DNA from: Lachnospiraceae bacterium | GTDB taxonomy: Bacteria; Bacillota; Clostridia; Lachnospirales; Lachnospiraceae | Length of the DNA: 10,829 nucleotides | Assembly (NCBI GenBank): GCA_017446125.1 | Contig: JAFSRL010000134.1 | Location: forward strand, 1-10,829 | Direction of reading: 5' to 3' | In this document: positions 1-5,844 of the stretch, piece by piece | How positions within the stretch are numbered: the stretch's first letter is position 1 | How the letters are laid out: each line of letters begins with the position of its first letter | Position numbers and translations under genes: made by a program | The notes under the pieces: generated by a model | What the model was told of the DNA's origin: nothing | The model's input: only the letters and a program-made list of their open reading frames with translations | Databases searched by the model: none

Positions 1-489
1 CTGGTCCGCACCCTCCGCGACATGCAGCGTGAGATGATGCTCTTTACACAGCGCACGGACTTCCTCGATGGGCGCGTACGGATCCGCGCTCCCGGCAAAG
101 ACAACGCCGGCGCACTTTTGAATGTTCTTAAATGCAGGTGCGATGGGGGCAAAGAAAATCTGTGTCAGGTTCTCGTGTCCGGAAAGATCCTGAATGCGTT
201 CGATGCAGTGTGCGGCAATCATGCAGCCCGCATCCTTGGAGATGATGAGAACGTGATCGTATGCGTTGAACTCAATCGATTCAAGCTTCTGCAGGCAAAA
301 GACAAGGGCCTCTCCAATCGCGTCGACCTGTGCCTTCGTCCTGCCGGGGCGGTAGGACGCGATGTGTGAAAGATTTAAGCGCATCACCTCATAGCCGTGG
401 TTTTCCGCAATCTTTCCCGCGTAATAAAACAACGGTTGCTCCGCCGGATATCCGATGCCCGGAATGATCAGTGCAAGATTCTTTTTCAT
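1..489 (-). CDS. alpha/beta-hydrolase-fold protein, C-terminus cut off by the window edge
   Basis: Reading leftward from an ATG at 489-487, 163 codons stay open to the window edge. An AGGTGA ribosome site lies just upstream. The protein starts MKKNLALIIPGIGYP, a first strand with the Gly-rich oxyanion-type turn seen in small alpha/beta hydrolases. It then has a strand plus elbow, HVLIISKDAG (about residues 79-88), and a late strand ending GSADPYA (about 133-139), which resembles the acid loop (GxxDPxA) of this fold. At the elbow, where many relatives have Ser, this protein has Asp86. The catalytic His would lie just beyond the edge, after EGADQ. No signal peptide is visible, so it is probably a cytoplasmic hydrolase. 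The substrate is unknown. The fold assignment is by motif recognition only. Confidence 0.7.
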   Translation of the reverse strand, partial: MKKNLALIIPGIGYPAEQPLFYYAGKIAENHGYEVMRLNLSHIASYRPGRTKAQVDAIGEALVFCLQKLESIEFNAYDHVLIISKDAGCMIAAHCIERIQDLSGHENLTQIFFAPIAPAFKNIQKCAGVVFAGSADPYAPIEEVRALCKEHHLTLHVAEGADQ

Positions 490-511
490 GGTCTCACCTC
501 GCTTATCCTTT

Positions 512-540
512 ATTGTACTCCCCTGCGGCATAAGCGACAA
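512..540 (-). promoter_or_regulatory. sigma-A type promoter for the hydrolase-like gene
   Basis: On the minus strand a TTGTCG -35 (540-535) and a TACAAT -10 (517-512) are separated by exactly 17 bp. Transcription would start near 505, leaving a leader of about 16 nt that contains the AGGTGA ribosome site. The -35 lies inside a 9-bp direct repeat. This is a prediction from sequence only. Confidence 0.55.
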
Positions 541-554
541 CACGCAAGCGACAA
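532..554. repeat. 9-bp direct repeat AAGCGACAA, 14-bp period
   Basis: AAGCGACAA occurs at 532-540 and again at 546-554. The first copy contains the -35 of the leftward promoter. The second lies immediately upstream of it as that promoter reads. The placement would suit a regulator that binds direct repeats, but a chance or duplicated -35 is equally possible. Confidence 0.5.
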
Positions 555-581
555 TGGGGATTCCGCGAGGATCTGAAATCA

Positions 582-590
582 TGTTATAAT
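582..590 (+). promoter_or_regulatory. extended -10 promoter, predicted leaderless start of the gene at 601
   Basis: TGTTATAAT is a perfect extended -10 (TGn plus TATAAT at 585-590). No good -35 lies 16-18 bp upstream. Only 10 nt separate the hexamer from the ATG at 601, so the predicted transcription start (about 597) leaves a leader of 3-4 nt, too short for ribosome-site pairing. AGGG at 591-594 would lie upstream of the transcript start. Confidence 0.6.
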
Positions 591-600
591 AGGGTCGTCT

Positions 601-1017
601 ATGAAACGGTTTTGGTCGGAAATAAAACGCATACGGAGCAACCTGTTGCTGCTGGTCGTGGCGGCGCTGCTCTTTGGCGGCTTTCTTTTGCCGGCGGAAC
701 CGCTATCCGCACAGTCATTCACAGACAGAGCTGCGGGTGTCTCTGCCACAGCATCTGTTATCCGCTCCGTGCAGCAGATGCGTGTGCGGGCGGCGATCAC
801 GTCCGATGAACACAAGAGTTCGGAAAGTGTTGTCCGGGAATCCGGCCGCGTCATCGCCGTAAAGCGCAGCAGTGTCCCCGCATTTACGACTGCGATCTTT
901 CTGCCATCAGTCGTTTGTCTGACCGGAATCCGTAAGGCGCATCTCCCGCGACTTGCCCTCCCGGCAAACAGAGCGGTGATCATTCAATACATTCACGAAC
1001 AGGACGGTCTGAAGTAA
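601..1017 (+). CDS. small secreted or membrane-anchored protein of unknown function (138 aa)
   Basis: I do not recognise the family. A basic N-terminus (MKRFWSEIKRIR) is followed by a hydrophobic segment at about residues 14-31, then a possible signal-peptidase site around LSAQS. This makes it an exported or single-pass membrane protein. The mature part is Ser/Ala/Val-rich and basic, with one Cys, and ends in IIQYIHEQDGLK, a compact tail that looks conserved. It is preferred over the overlapping opposite-strand frame because of the signal-like N-terminus and the extended -10 promoter 10 nt before the ATG. No ribosome site is usable, so translation is probably leaderless. The small membrane peptide gene at 1096 follows after 78 nt and may be cotranscribed. 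Confidence 0.6.
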   Translation: MKRFWSEIKRIRSNLLLLVVAALLFGGFLLPAEPLSAQSFTDRAAGVSATASVIRSVQQMRVRAAITSDEHKSSESVVRESGRVIAVKRSSVPAFTTAIFLPSVVCLTGIRKAHLPRLALPANRAVIIQYIHEQDGLK

Positions 1018-1021
1018 TCCT

Positions 1022-1082
1022 TTTGCAACATCATAAAGAGCCTTGTAAGACGGCTTACCACCGTCTGTATTCACGTTGCAAA
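1022..1082 (+). promoter_or_regulatory. possible structured leader before the 36-aa peptide gene
   Basis: TTTGCAAC (1022-1029) and GTTGCAAA (1075-1082) are a perfect 8-bp inverted repeat. They enclose a second perfect stem, AGACGG (1048-1053) with CCGTCT (1061-1066) around a 7-nt loop. The outer stem's right arm runs into the ribosome site AGGAGG (1082-1087), so folding could affect its access. A competing short pairing, AGCC (1039-1042) with GGCT (1052-1055), would break the inner stem. I do not recognise a known riboswitch class. Confidence 0.4.
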
Positions 1083-1095
1083 GGAGGATATCGTT

Positions 1096-1206
1096 ATGAG
1101 TGCTTTGTTACAGACCCTGTTGTATACGGCGGGTACCTTGCTTGCCGGCACAGCAATTTCGTGGGTATTCATTGCGCTGGAAAATGCGTCGAAGAAGAAT
1201 CAGTAA
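1096..1206 (+). CDS. 36-residue single-helix membrane peptide
   Basis: An ATG at 1096 sits 8 nt after AGGAGG (1082-1087), the clearest ribosome site in the left part of the window. It opens a 36-codon frame ending in TAA at 1204-1206. The peptide has one hydrophobic helix at about residues 4-28 (LLQTLLYTAGTLLAGT and onward) and a polar, basic tail (ENASKKNQ). By eye, GTLLA followed nine residues later by ALE matches the spacing in E. coli CydX, the 37-residue subunit of cytochrome bd oxidase. No cydAB genes are in the window, so this could be convergence. Other options are a type I toxin-like peptide or a small subunit of another membrane complex. The strong ribosome site and the helix make a real gene likely. 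Its function is unknown. Confidence 0.65.
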   Translation: MSALLQTLLYTAGTLLAGTAISWVFIALENASKKNQ

Positions 1207-1232
1207 GGGTCACTGCTTATGAGGGGGATGCG

Positions 1233-1256
1233 CGGGGCGGCGCTTGCGTCGCCCCG
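1233..1256 (+). terminator. GC-rich hairpin lacking a U-tract
   Basis: A 10-bp stem (CGGGGCGGCG at 1233-1242, CGTCGCCCCG at 1247-1256, one G-U pair) closes on a CTTG tetraloop. It lies 26 nt after the small peptide stop and 13 nt before the extended -10 of the DUF1538 gene. No T-run follows, so it is not a canonical intrinsic terminator. It may slow polymerase, protect the 3' end of the upstream mRNA, or separate the two transcription units. Confidence 0.4.
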
Positions 1257-1269
1257 TACCATCAAGGTT

Positions 1270-1278
1270 TGATATAAT
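1270..1278 (+). promoter_or_regulatory. extended -10 promoter of the DUF1538-PII-aroE operon
   Basis: TGATATAAT (TATAAT at 1273-1278) is an extended -10 with no recognisable -35; the expected -35 position falls inside the GC hairpin. The ATG at 1288 lies 9 nt downstream, so the predicted start near 1285 gives a leader of about 3 nt. No ribosome site is present between the -10 and the ATG. Confidence 0.6.
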
Positions 1279-1287
1279 AGTAACGAT

Positions 1288-2802
1288 ATGAGATATACCG
1301 TACTGGAAGAAAAATGGAAGGAAGCGGCGGCGGGAGTTTTGCCCATCGCAGCGATCGTCGGGGTCTTGTGCTTTACGATTGCGCCCATGGCGACCGACCT
1401 CGCCCTGTCCTTTGTGATTGGAACAGGACTGCTAATCGCGGGGCTGGGCCTGTTCTTTTACGGCTCCGAAAACTCCATCACACCGATGGGCACGGAGATC
1501 GGCGCACGCCTGACACAGTCCCGCAACATCGGTCTGATCCTCGTTCTGAGCTTTGTTCTGGGCATCATCGTGACAGTCGCGGAACCGGACTTACAGGTCC
1601 TTGCCGTGAACGTGCCGCACATTCATACCGCGGTATTAATCATCACCGTGTCGGTCGGTGTCGGGTTCTTTTTGATGCTGAGCATGCTGCGCATTCTCTT
1701 GGGCATTCCGTTACGGTGGCTTTTGATTCTGTTCTATGCGGCGATTTTCGCAATCGCTTTTTGCTCCGATGCGGGCTATCTGAGTGTCGCCTTTGACTCC
1801 GGCGGCGTGACGACGGGACCCATGACCTCGCCCTTCATCATCTCGCTGGGTATCGGTGTCGCGGCAATCCGTTCGGACGCGCGCGCGGAAGAGGACAGCT
1901 TCGGGCTCGTTGCCCTGTGCTCGGTCGGACCGATCCTCGCGGTACTGCTCCTAAGCTTTGTCTACACCGCGACGGGCGGAGAAATCGCGGCGGCGGATGT
2001 CACGGCATACGCGCACACGGTTGCGCTGGGCACAGACTACCTGCATGCCGTACCGCATTACATGAAGGAAGTGGCGATGGCGCTTTCACCGGTCGTCTTC
2101 TTCTTTCTGCTGTTCCAGCTTACGATTTTAAAGCTTCCGAAAAAACCCTTCCTGCGGATTGTCATCGGACTGTTCCACACCTACCTGGGGCTGGTGCTGT
2201 TCCTCACCGGCGTAAATGTCGGGTTTTCTTCCCTGGGGCTCATGCTCGGGCAGGCGCTCGCGGAAGGCTGGACGAAGCTGTTGATCATCCCCGTCGTGAT
2301 GCTGATGGGCTACTTCATCGTTGCGGCGGAACCCGCGGTGCATGTGTTAAACGCGCAGGTTGAGGAGATCAGTGCAGGCGCGGTCTCAAAACAGGCGATG
2401 CATGTATCGCTCTCCATCGCGATTGCGGCAGCCATGGGACTTTCGATTATTCGGATTCTCTACGCGATTCCGATTTTATATTTTCTGGTCCCGGGATACG
2501 CGGTGTCGCTGCTTTTAAGCTTTTTTGTCCCGCGCATGTTTACCGCGATTGCCTTTGACGCGGGCGGTGTCGCCTCGGGGCCCATGAGCGCGACCTTCAT
2601 GCTGCCCTTTGCCTTCGGCGTATGCCGCGCGGTCGGCGGAAACGTGCTGACCGATGCCTTCGGGATCGTGGCCCTCGTTGCCATGATGCCCCTCATCACC
2701 GTGCAGTGCATGGGGGCAGTCGCCAAAATGCGTACCGTAAAACCGAAAGAACCTGTCCAGCCCGCGATGTACGGAGAGACAGAGATCATAGAATTATGGT
2801 GA
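1288..2802 (+). CDS. DUF1538 family polytopic membrane protein, internally duplicated
   Basis: This 504-residue, strongly hydrophobic protein consists of two homologous halves typical of DUF1538 proteins. Paired motifs show the repeat: AEPDLQVLA (about 98-106) with AEPAVHVLN (347-355), DSGGVTTGPM (170-179) with DAGGVASGPM (424-433), and FGLVAL (205-210) with FGIVAL (458-463). The offset is about 250 residues throughout. Two-fold internal repeats with Gly-rich and acidic motifs inside the membrane are typical of transporters, so a transport role is inferred; the substrate is unknown. The C-terminal tail (about 479-504) is hydrophilic and cytoplasmic-looking. The ATG at 1288 has no ribosome site and lies just after the extended -10. 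A PII-like gene follows after 4 nt, suggesting that this membrane protein is the target of that regulator. Confidence 0.85.
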   Translation: MRYTVLEEKWKEAAAGVLPIAAIVGVLCFTIAPMATDLALSFVIGTGLLIAGLGLFFYGSENSITPMGTEIGARLTQSRNIGLILVLSFVLGIIVTVAEPDLQVLAVNVPHIHTAVLIITVSVGVGFFLMLSMLRILLGIPLRWLLILFYAAIFAIAFCSDAGYLSVAFDSGGVTTGPMTSPFIISLGIGVAAIRSDARAEEDSFGLVALCSVGPILAVLLLSFVYTATGGEIAAADVTAYAHTVALGTDYLHAVPHYMKEVAMALSPVVFFFLLFQLTILKLPKKPFLRIVIGLFHTYLGLVLFLTGVNVGFSSLGLMLGQALAEGWTKLLIIPVVMLMGYFIVAAEPAVHVLNAQVEEISAGAVSKQAMHVSLSIAIAAAMGLSIIRILYAIPILYFLVPGYAVSLLLSFFVPRMFTAIAFDAGGVASGPMSATFMLPFAFGVCRAVGGNVLTDAFGIVALVAMMPLITVQCMGAVAKMRTVKPKEPVQPAMYGETEIIELW

Positions 2803-2806
2803 GACA

Positions 2807-3472
2807 ATGCAACTGAATCTGGTCATGACAATCATCAACCGCTCGCGCGAAAAATTCTTTCGCTCGATCACAAAGGAGCTGGCGATTCCGTTTTCCTTTA
2901 CCATGATGGGGAACGGAACCGCAACGCGTTCGCAGCTTGATTTTTACGGTCTCGAGGCTGTGGAAAAAGAAGTGGTTTCCTTCATCGCGGACGCGGACTT
3001 AACCGCGCGGCTGTTTGCGGTCGCAAAAGAGCGGATGTTTTTGGACGTGCCCGGCAGAGGAATCATGATGAGCATTCCACTAAAGAGTGTGGGAGGAGGT
3101 GCAACCTTGGCATTCTTTACAAACAACGAGACACTGGAAGATACGGCGCCGGATTTTAACAACATCACACATGAGCTGGTCATCGCGATCTGCAATCACG
3201 GCTTTACGGACGAGGTGATGGACGTGGCACGGGAGGCGGGTGCCGGCGGCGGAACCATCCTGCATGCCAAGGGAACCGGCGCGGAGTACGCGCAGAAGTT
3301 TTTCGGTGTGACGCTTGCGGAAGAAAAGGAAATTTTACTCATCGCGTCTCCGGTGCGTGACCGCAACACCATCATGCAGGCGATCACCGCACAGTGCGGC
3401 ACAAAGACCAAGGCGGGCGCAATCGCATTTTCGCTGCCGCTGACACAGATTATGGGGGTACGACAGGGATGA
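2807..3472 (+). CDS. tandem PII-like (GlnB superfamily) signalling protein
   Basis: At 221 residues this is about twice the length of a GlnB/GlnK subunit and appears to hold two ferredoxin-like PII modules. The first (about 1-100) starts LNLVMTIINRSREKF and ends GRGIMMSIPLKSV. The second (about 123-218) starts ELVIAICNHGFTDEVMDVAREAGAGGG in the manner of GlnB and ends with a B-loop-like GTKTKAGAIAFSLPL (198-212). The T-loop region (about 150-172) is short and does not match the uridylylation site of enteric GlnB, so ligand-only control is more likely. PII proteins bind nucleotides and small effectors and gate transporters or enzymes. The gene begins 4 nt after the DUF1538 stop, with GGTGAG as a modest ribosome site, and overlaps aroE by 4 nt. 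It probably regulates the DUF1538 protein (inference). Confidence 0.75.
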   Translation: MQLNLVMTIINRSREKFFRSITKELAIPFSFTMMGNGTATRSQLDFYGLEAVEKEVVSFIADADLTARLFAVAKERMFLDVPGRGIMMSIPLKSVGGGATLAFFTNNETLEDTAPDFNNITHELVIAICNHGFTDEVMDVAREAGAGGGTILHAKGTGAEYAQKFFGVTLAEEKEILLIASPVRDRNTIMQAITAQCGTKTKAGAIAFSLPLTQIMGVRQG

Positions 3473-4320
3473 GCACAATGCGTTATGCCGTGATCGGCGA
3501 TCCGATCTCACACAGTTTATCTCCCGTTATGCAGAATACGTTTTTTGCATGCATGGACCTGCCCGGAGAAATGATTCCGATTCATGTGAAAAAGAAAGAG
3601 GTGCCCGCGTTCTTTTCTTCTTTGGAGGCGGAAGGAATCCGGGGCTTCAATGTCACGATGCCGCACAAGGAGGCGGCGATGCTGTGTTGCGACGCGCTGG
3701 ATGATGTCGCGCGTCTGACGAGGAGCGTCAACTGCGTCGTGAGAACGGAAGAGAAACACGCAGTCGGCTACAACACGGACGCGGAAGGCTTGCGGCTCGC
3801 CGTGGAACGGGAAGGGTTTTCTTATGAGGGACAGGACATCTTAGTCCTCGGCGCCGGTGCCGTGACCAGACCGATTGCGTACACCATGGCGCAGACGGCA
3901 CGCAGCATCACCTTTGCAAACCGCACACAGTCCTCAGCGGAAGAGGCTGCGGCATTTCTGAAGGAGCACACCGAGTGCGTGACCTTTTCCTGCGGCTTTT
4001 CTGCGGAAGTGCTTTCGGCGGCTGCAAGCGAGAGCACGATGCTCATCAACGCGACGCCCCTCGGGATGCAGGGGGTTGACGCGCAGTTTGAAGACCTTTC
4101 ATTCCTCGATGCGCTCACGGAGAACGCGCCGGTCATCGACCTCATCTACCGGCCCGCGCGCACTTCCTTTTTGGCGTACGCCGAAGAAAAAAAACATCCG
4201 GTCATGAACGGCCTTACCATGCTCTTGATGCAGGGCGCGTTATCGTTTCAACATTTTACCGGCGTCATGCCGGATGAGGGCGCACTTGCGGCAGCGTACG
4301 AGGTGTTGAAGAACGCATAG
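3469..4320 (+). CDS. aroE: shikimate dehydrogenase (NADP+)
   Basis: The protein reduces 3-dehydroshikimate to shikimate in aromatic amino acid synthesis. Visible family landmarks in 283 residues are DPISHSLSP (11-19, substrate serines 16 and 18), NVTMPHK (61-67, catalytic Lys67), NTD (102-104, catalytic Asp104), the nucleotide-binding turn GAGAVT (128-133), NRT (151-153, favouring NADP), NATPLGM (194-200) and NGLTMLLMQG (247-256). The start at 3469 is chosen because it makes an ATGA overlap with the PII stop and puts MSTMRYAVIGDP in the normal position; an upstream ATG at 3394 would add a non-homologous extension. ATG 3478 is an alternative. Two usually conserved spots are altered: RSVNC replaces GAVNT, and GAGAV replaces GAGGA. 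AroE activity is likely, but a quinate/shikimate paralogue is possible. Confidence 0.9.
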   Translation: MSTMRYAVIGDPISHSLSPVMQNTFFACMDLPGEMIPIHVKKKEVPAFFSSLEAEGIRGFNVTMPHKEAAMLCCDALDDVARLTRSVNCVVRTEEKHAVGYNTDAEGLRLAVEREGFSYEGQDILVLGAGAVTRPIAYTMAQTARSITFANRTQSSAEEAAAFLKEHTECVTFSCGFSAEVLSAAASESTMLINATPLGMQGVDAQFEDLSFLDALTENAPVIDLIYRPARTSFLAYAEEKKHPVMNGLTMLLMQGALSFQHFTGVMPDEGALAAAYEVLKNA

Positions 4321-4340
4321 ATTTCAACCGGCGGCGATGC

Positions 4341-4349
4341 TGTTATAAT
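4341..4349 (+). promoter_or_regulatory. extended -10 promoter, predicted leaderless start of amrS
   Basis: TGTTATAAT (hexamer 4344-4349) is identical to the element before the gene at 601. Six nt follow before the ATG, so a start 7 nt beyond the hexamer falls exactly on the A of the ATG at 4356. No -35 of quality is present, and the 35-nt gap after aroE holds no ribosome site. Confidence 0.6.
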
Positions 4350-4355
4350 AAAGCT

Positions 4356-5213
4356 ATGACCGCAACCTGTGATGTTTGTTTCCGGCATTGTCATATCGAG
4401 GAAGGCGCTTACGGTGCCTGCCGCGCGCGCAGAAACGTAAACGGCAGCATTGTCTGTGATGCTTACGGAAGGTTGACGGGCGTCGCGCTTGATCCGATCG
4501 AGAAAAAACCGCTTTATCATTTTCATCCGGGTTCCATGATTCTCTCCGTCGGAAGCTACGGCTGCAACCTGCACTGTCCCTTCTGCCAGAATCATGAGAT
4601 TTCACTCTCCGGCGCATCTGACATTCCGGTGGAATTTATGCGGCTGGAGGCGACACCGCCCGAGGCGGTTGTGGAAGCGGCGCTGAAGTATCGCGAAGCC
4701 GGAAACATCGGCGTTGCTTTCACGTACAACGAACCGCTTGTCAGTTATGAATATTTGCGTGACACCGCGCGGCTCGTACATGAAGCGGGGCTGTACAATG
4801 TCTTAGTCACCGCGGGGACTGCGGAGGCGCACATCCTCGACGCAATCCGTCCCTACGTCGACGCGATGAACATCGACTTAAAAGCCTTCCGTGCGGAAAC
4901 ATACGAAAAAACGCTCGGCGGCAATCTGCAACAGACACTTTCCTTTATCGAAACCGCCGCTTCGTTTTGTCATGTGGAAATTACGACACTCATTGTTCCG
5001 GGGATGAATGATTCGGAAGAAGAGATTCGTGAGATTGCGTCATGGATTGCGTCGTTGAATCATGGCAAGGGCACCGGGATTCCTTATCACCTCTCGCGCT
5101 TTTTCCCGCGCAACAGAATGCGTGATGCCGCGCCGACGGATGTCGGTCTCATCTATCATTTGGTGGATGTCGCAAGAGAGAAGCTGCTGCACGTCTATCC
5201 CGGAAACTGTTAG
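4356..5213 (+). CDS. amrS: AmrS-type radical SAM protein (AmmeMemoRadiSam system family)
   Basis: The radical SAM cluster motif CNLHCPFC (Cys70, Cys74, Cys77) sits in SVGSYGCNLHCPFCQNHEIS, preceded by LDPIEKKPLYHFHPGS (45-60). This arrangement is characteristic of AmrS and resembles pyruvate formate-lyase activases. Four further cysteines at the N-terminus (Cys5, 8, 12, 22) form a possible second metal site. FTYNEP (122-127), NIDLKAF (172-178) and FFPRNRM (249-255) are other family landmarks. The protein is 285 residues and stops at VYPGNC, without the Cys-containing tail of longer AmrS proteins. The family is named for co-occurrence with AMMECR1 and Memo proteins, neither of which is encoded here; the substrate is unresolved. 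Its stop overlaps the stop of the convergent GDSL gene by 4 bp. Confidence 0.85.
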   Translation: MTATCDVCFRHCHIEEGAYGACRARRNVNGSIVCDAYGRLTGVALDPIEKKPLYHFHPGSMILSVGSYGCNLHCPFCQNHEISLSGASDIPVEFMRLEATPPEAVVEAALKYREAGNIGVAFTYNEPLVSYEYLRDTARLVHEAGLYNVLVTAGTAEAHILDAIRPYVDAMNIDLKAFRAETYEKTLGGNLQQTLSFIETAASFCHVEITTLIVPGMNDSEEEIREIASWIASLNHGKGTGIPYHLSRFFPRNRMRDAAPTDVGLIYHLVDVAREKLLHVYPGNC

Positions 5214-5842
5214 GATTCTGTCGGAAGATTTCTTAGAACCGCCGCCATTTCTTCGGCAAGCGCCAGGTGTCCTTTCGCAGCAAGGTGCACGCCGTCGTGT
5301 GAGAGCGCTAAATTCCATGCGGCTGCGTCCGCAAAAAAGTATTGATGCCGCGTCGCGATGTCTTCATACGCGCGGGATAATTCCGTTGTCGCGTCCTCTT
5401 CGCCCGGCATTCCGCCAAAGAAAAATTCCTCCGTGAACAGCATCGCCGGCGGCGCGATGAGCAAAATCTTTGTGTGAAAGGTCTCTATGGCGGGCAACTG
5501 CTCCGCCTGCACCAAAAAGTCTTCCATCCGTTTCGCGACACGCTCCGCGTTCGATTCGCCCTCATGCGGAATCATCGAGAAGAGGTCGTTGGTTCCCAGC
5601 ATCACCGCAAAAACGGAAAGCGGTGCATGGCTTGTGATCGCGCGTGCGGCAAATCCAATGTCCGCCGTGTGGCACGGAATCCGGCGTCCGTTCTGACCGT
5701 CCGCGTAAACCTCCCATTCACCGTCCAGTTCACGGGAAAGCACATCCGCCCAGCGGGTTTTTTCGTCGAAACGTCCTCCGAAAAAACCCGTCGGGTCATA
5801 ACCGTATGTGTTGGAATCTCCGTAGAATAAAACGCGTCTCAT
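5210..5842 (-). CDS. SGNH/GDSL-family esterase
   Basis: All four blocks of the SGNH hydrolase fold are visible in 210 residues: GDSNTYG with nucleophile Ser10, an NG turn at 51-52 for the oxyanion Gly, GTND at 83-86 with Asn85, and DGVH at 183-186 with the Asp183/His186 pair. The opening (FYGDSNTYGYDP) resembles the arylesterase-like branch of the family. There is no signal peptide, so it probably acts in the cytoplasm on an acyl or acetyl ester; the substrate is unknown. The ATG lies 2 nt after the chemoreceptor stop with little ribosome site of its own, which suggests translational coupling and shared SigD-dependent transcription. The gene ends tail-to-tail with amrS, sharing 4 bp. Confidence 0.85.
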   Translation of the reverse strand: MRRVLFYGDSNTYGYDPTGFFGGRFDEKTRWADVLSRELDGEWEVYADGQNGRRIPCHTADIGFAARAITSHAPLSVFAVMLGTNDLFSMIPHEGESNAERVAKRMEDFLVQAEQLPAIETFHTKILLIAPPAMLFTEEFFFGGMPGEEDATTELSRAYEDIATRHQYFFADAAAWNLALSHDGVHLAAKGHLALAEEMAAVLRNLPTES

Positions 5843-5844
5843 TC

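Noticed and set aside
22..369. 115-codon plus-strand frame at the left edge
   Set aside because: It lies opposite the hydrolase-like gene, which has a ribosome site, a promoter and fold motifs.
579..983. 134-codon minus-strand frame opposite the gene at 601
   Set aside because: The plus-strand frame has a signal-like N-terminus and a promoter; the minus-strand frame has neither, and its product is unlike a folded protein.
1314..1796. Plus-strand frames of 150-160 codons inside the DUF1538 gene (also 1917-2363)
   Set aside because: They are Arg/His-rich out-of-frame readings of a GC-rich gene, and the DUF1538 frame is continuous across both.
3394..3468. Upstream in-frame ATG extending aroE by 25 residues
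   Set aside because: The extension lies inside the PII-like gene and has no homology with AroE; the ATGA overlap at 3469 gives the expected start.
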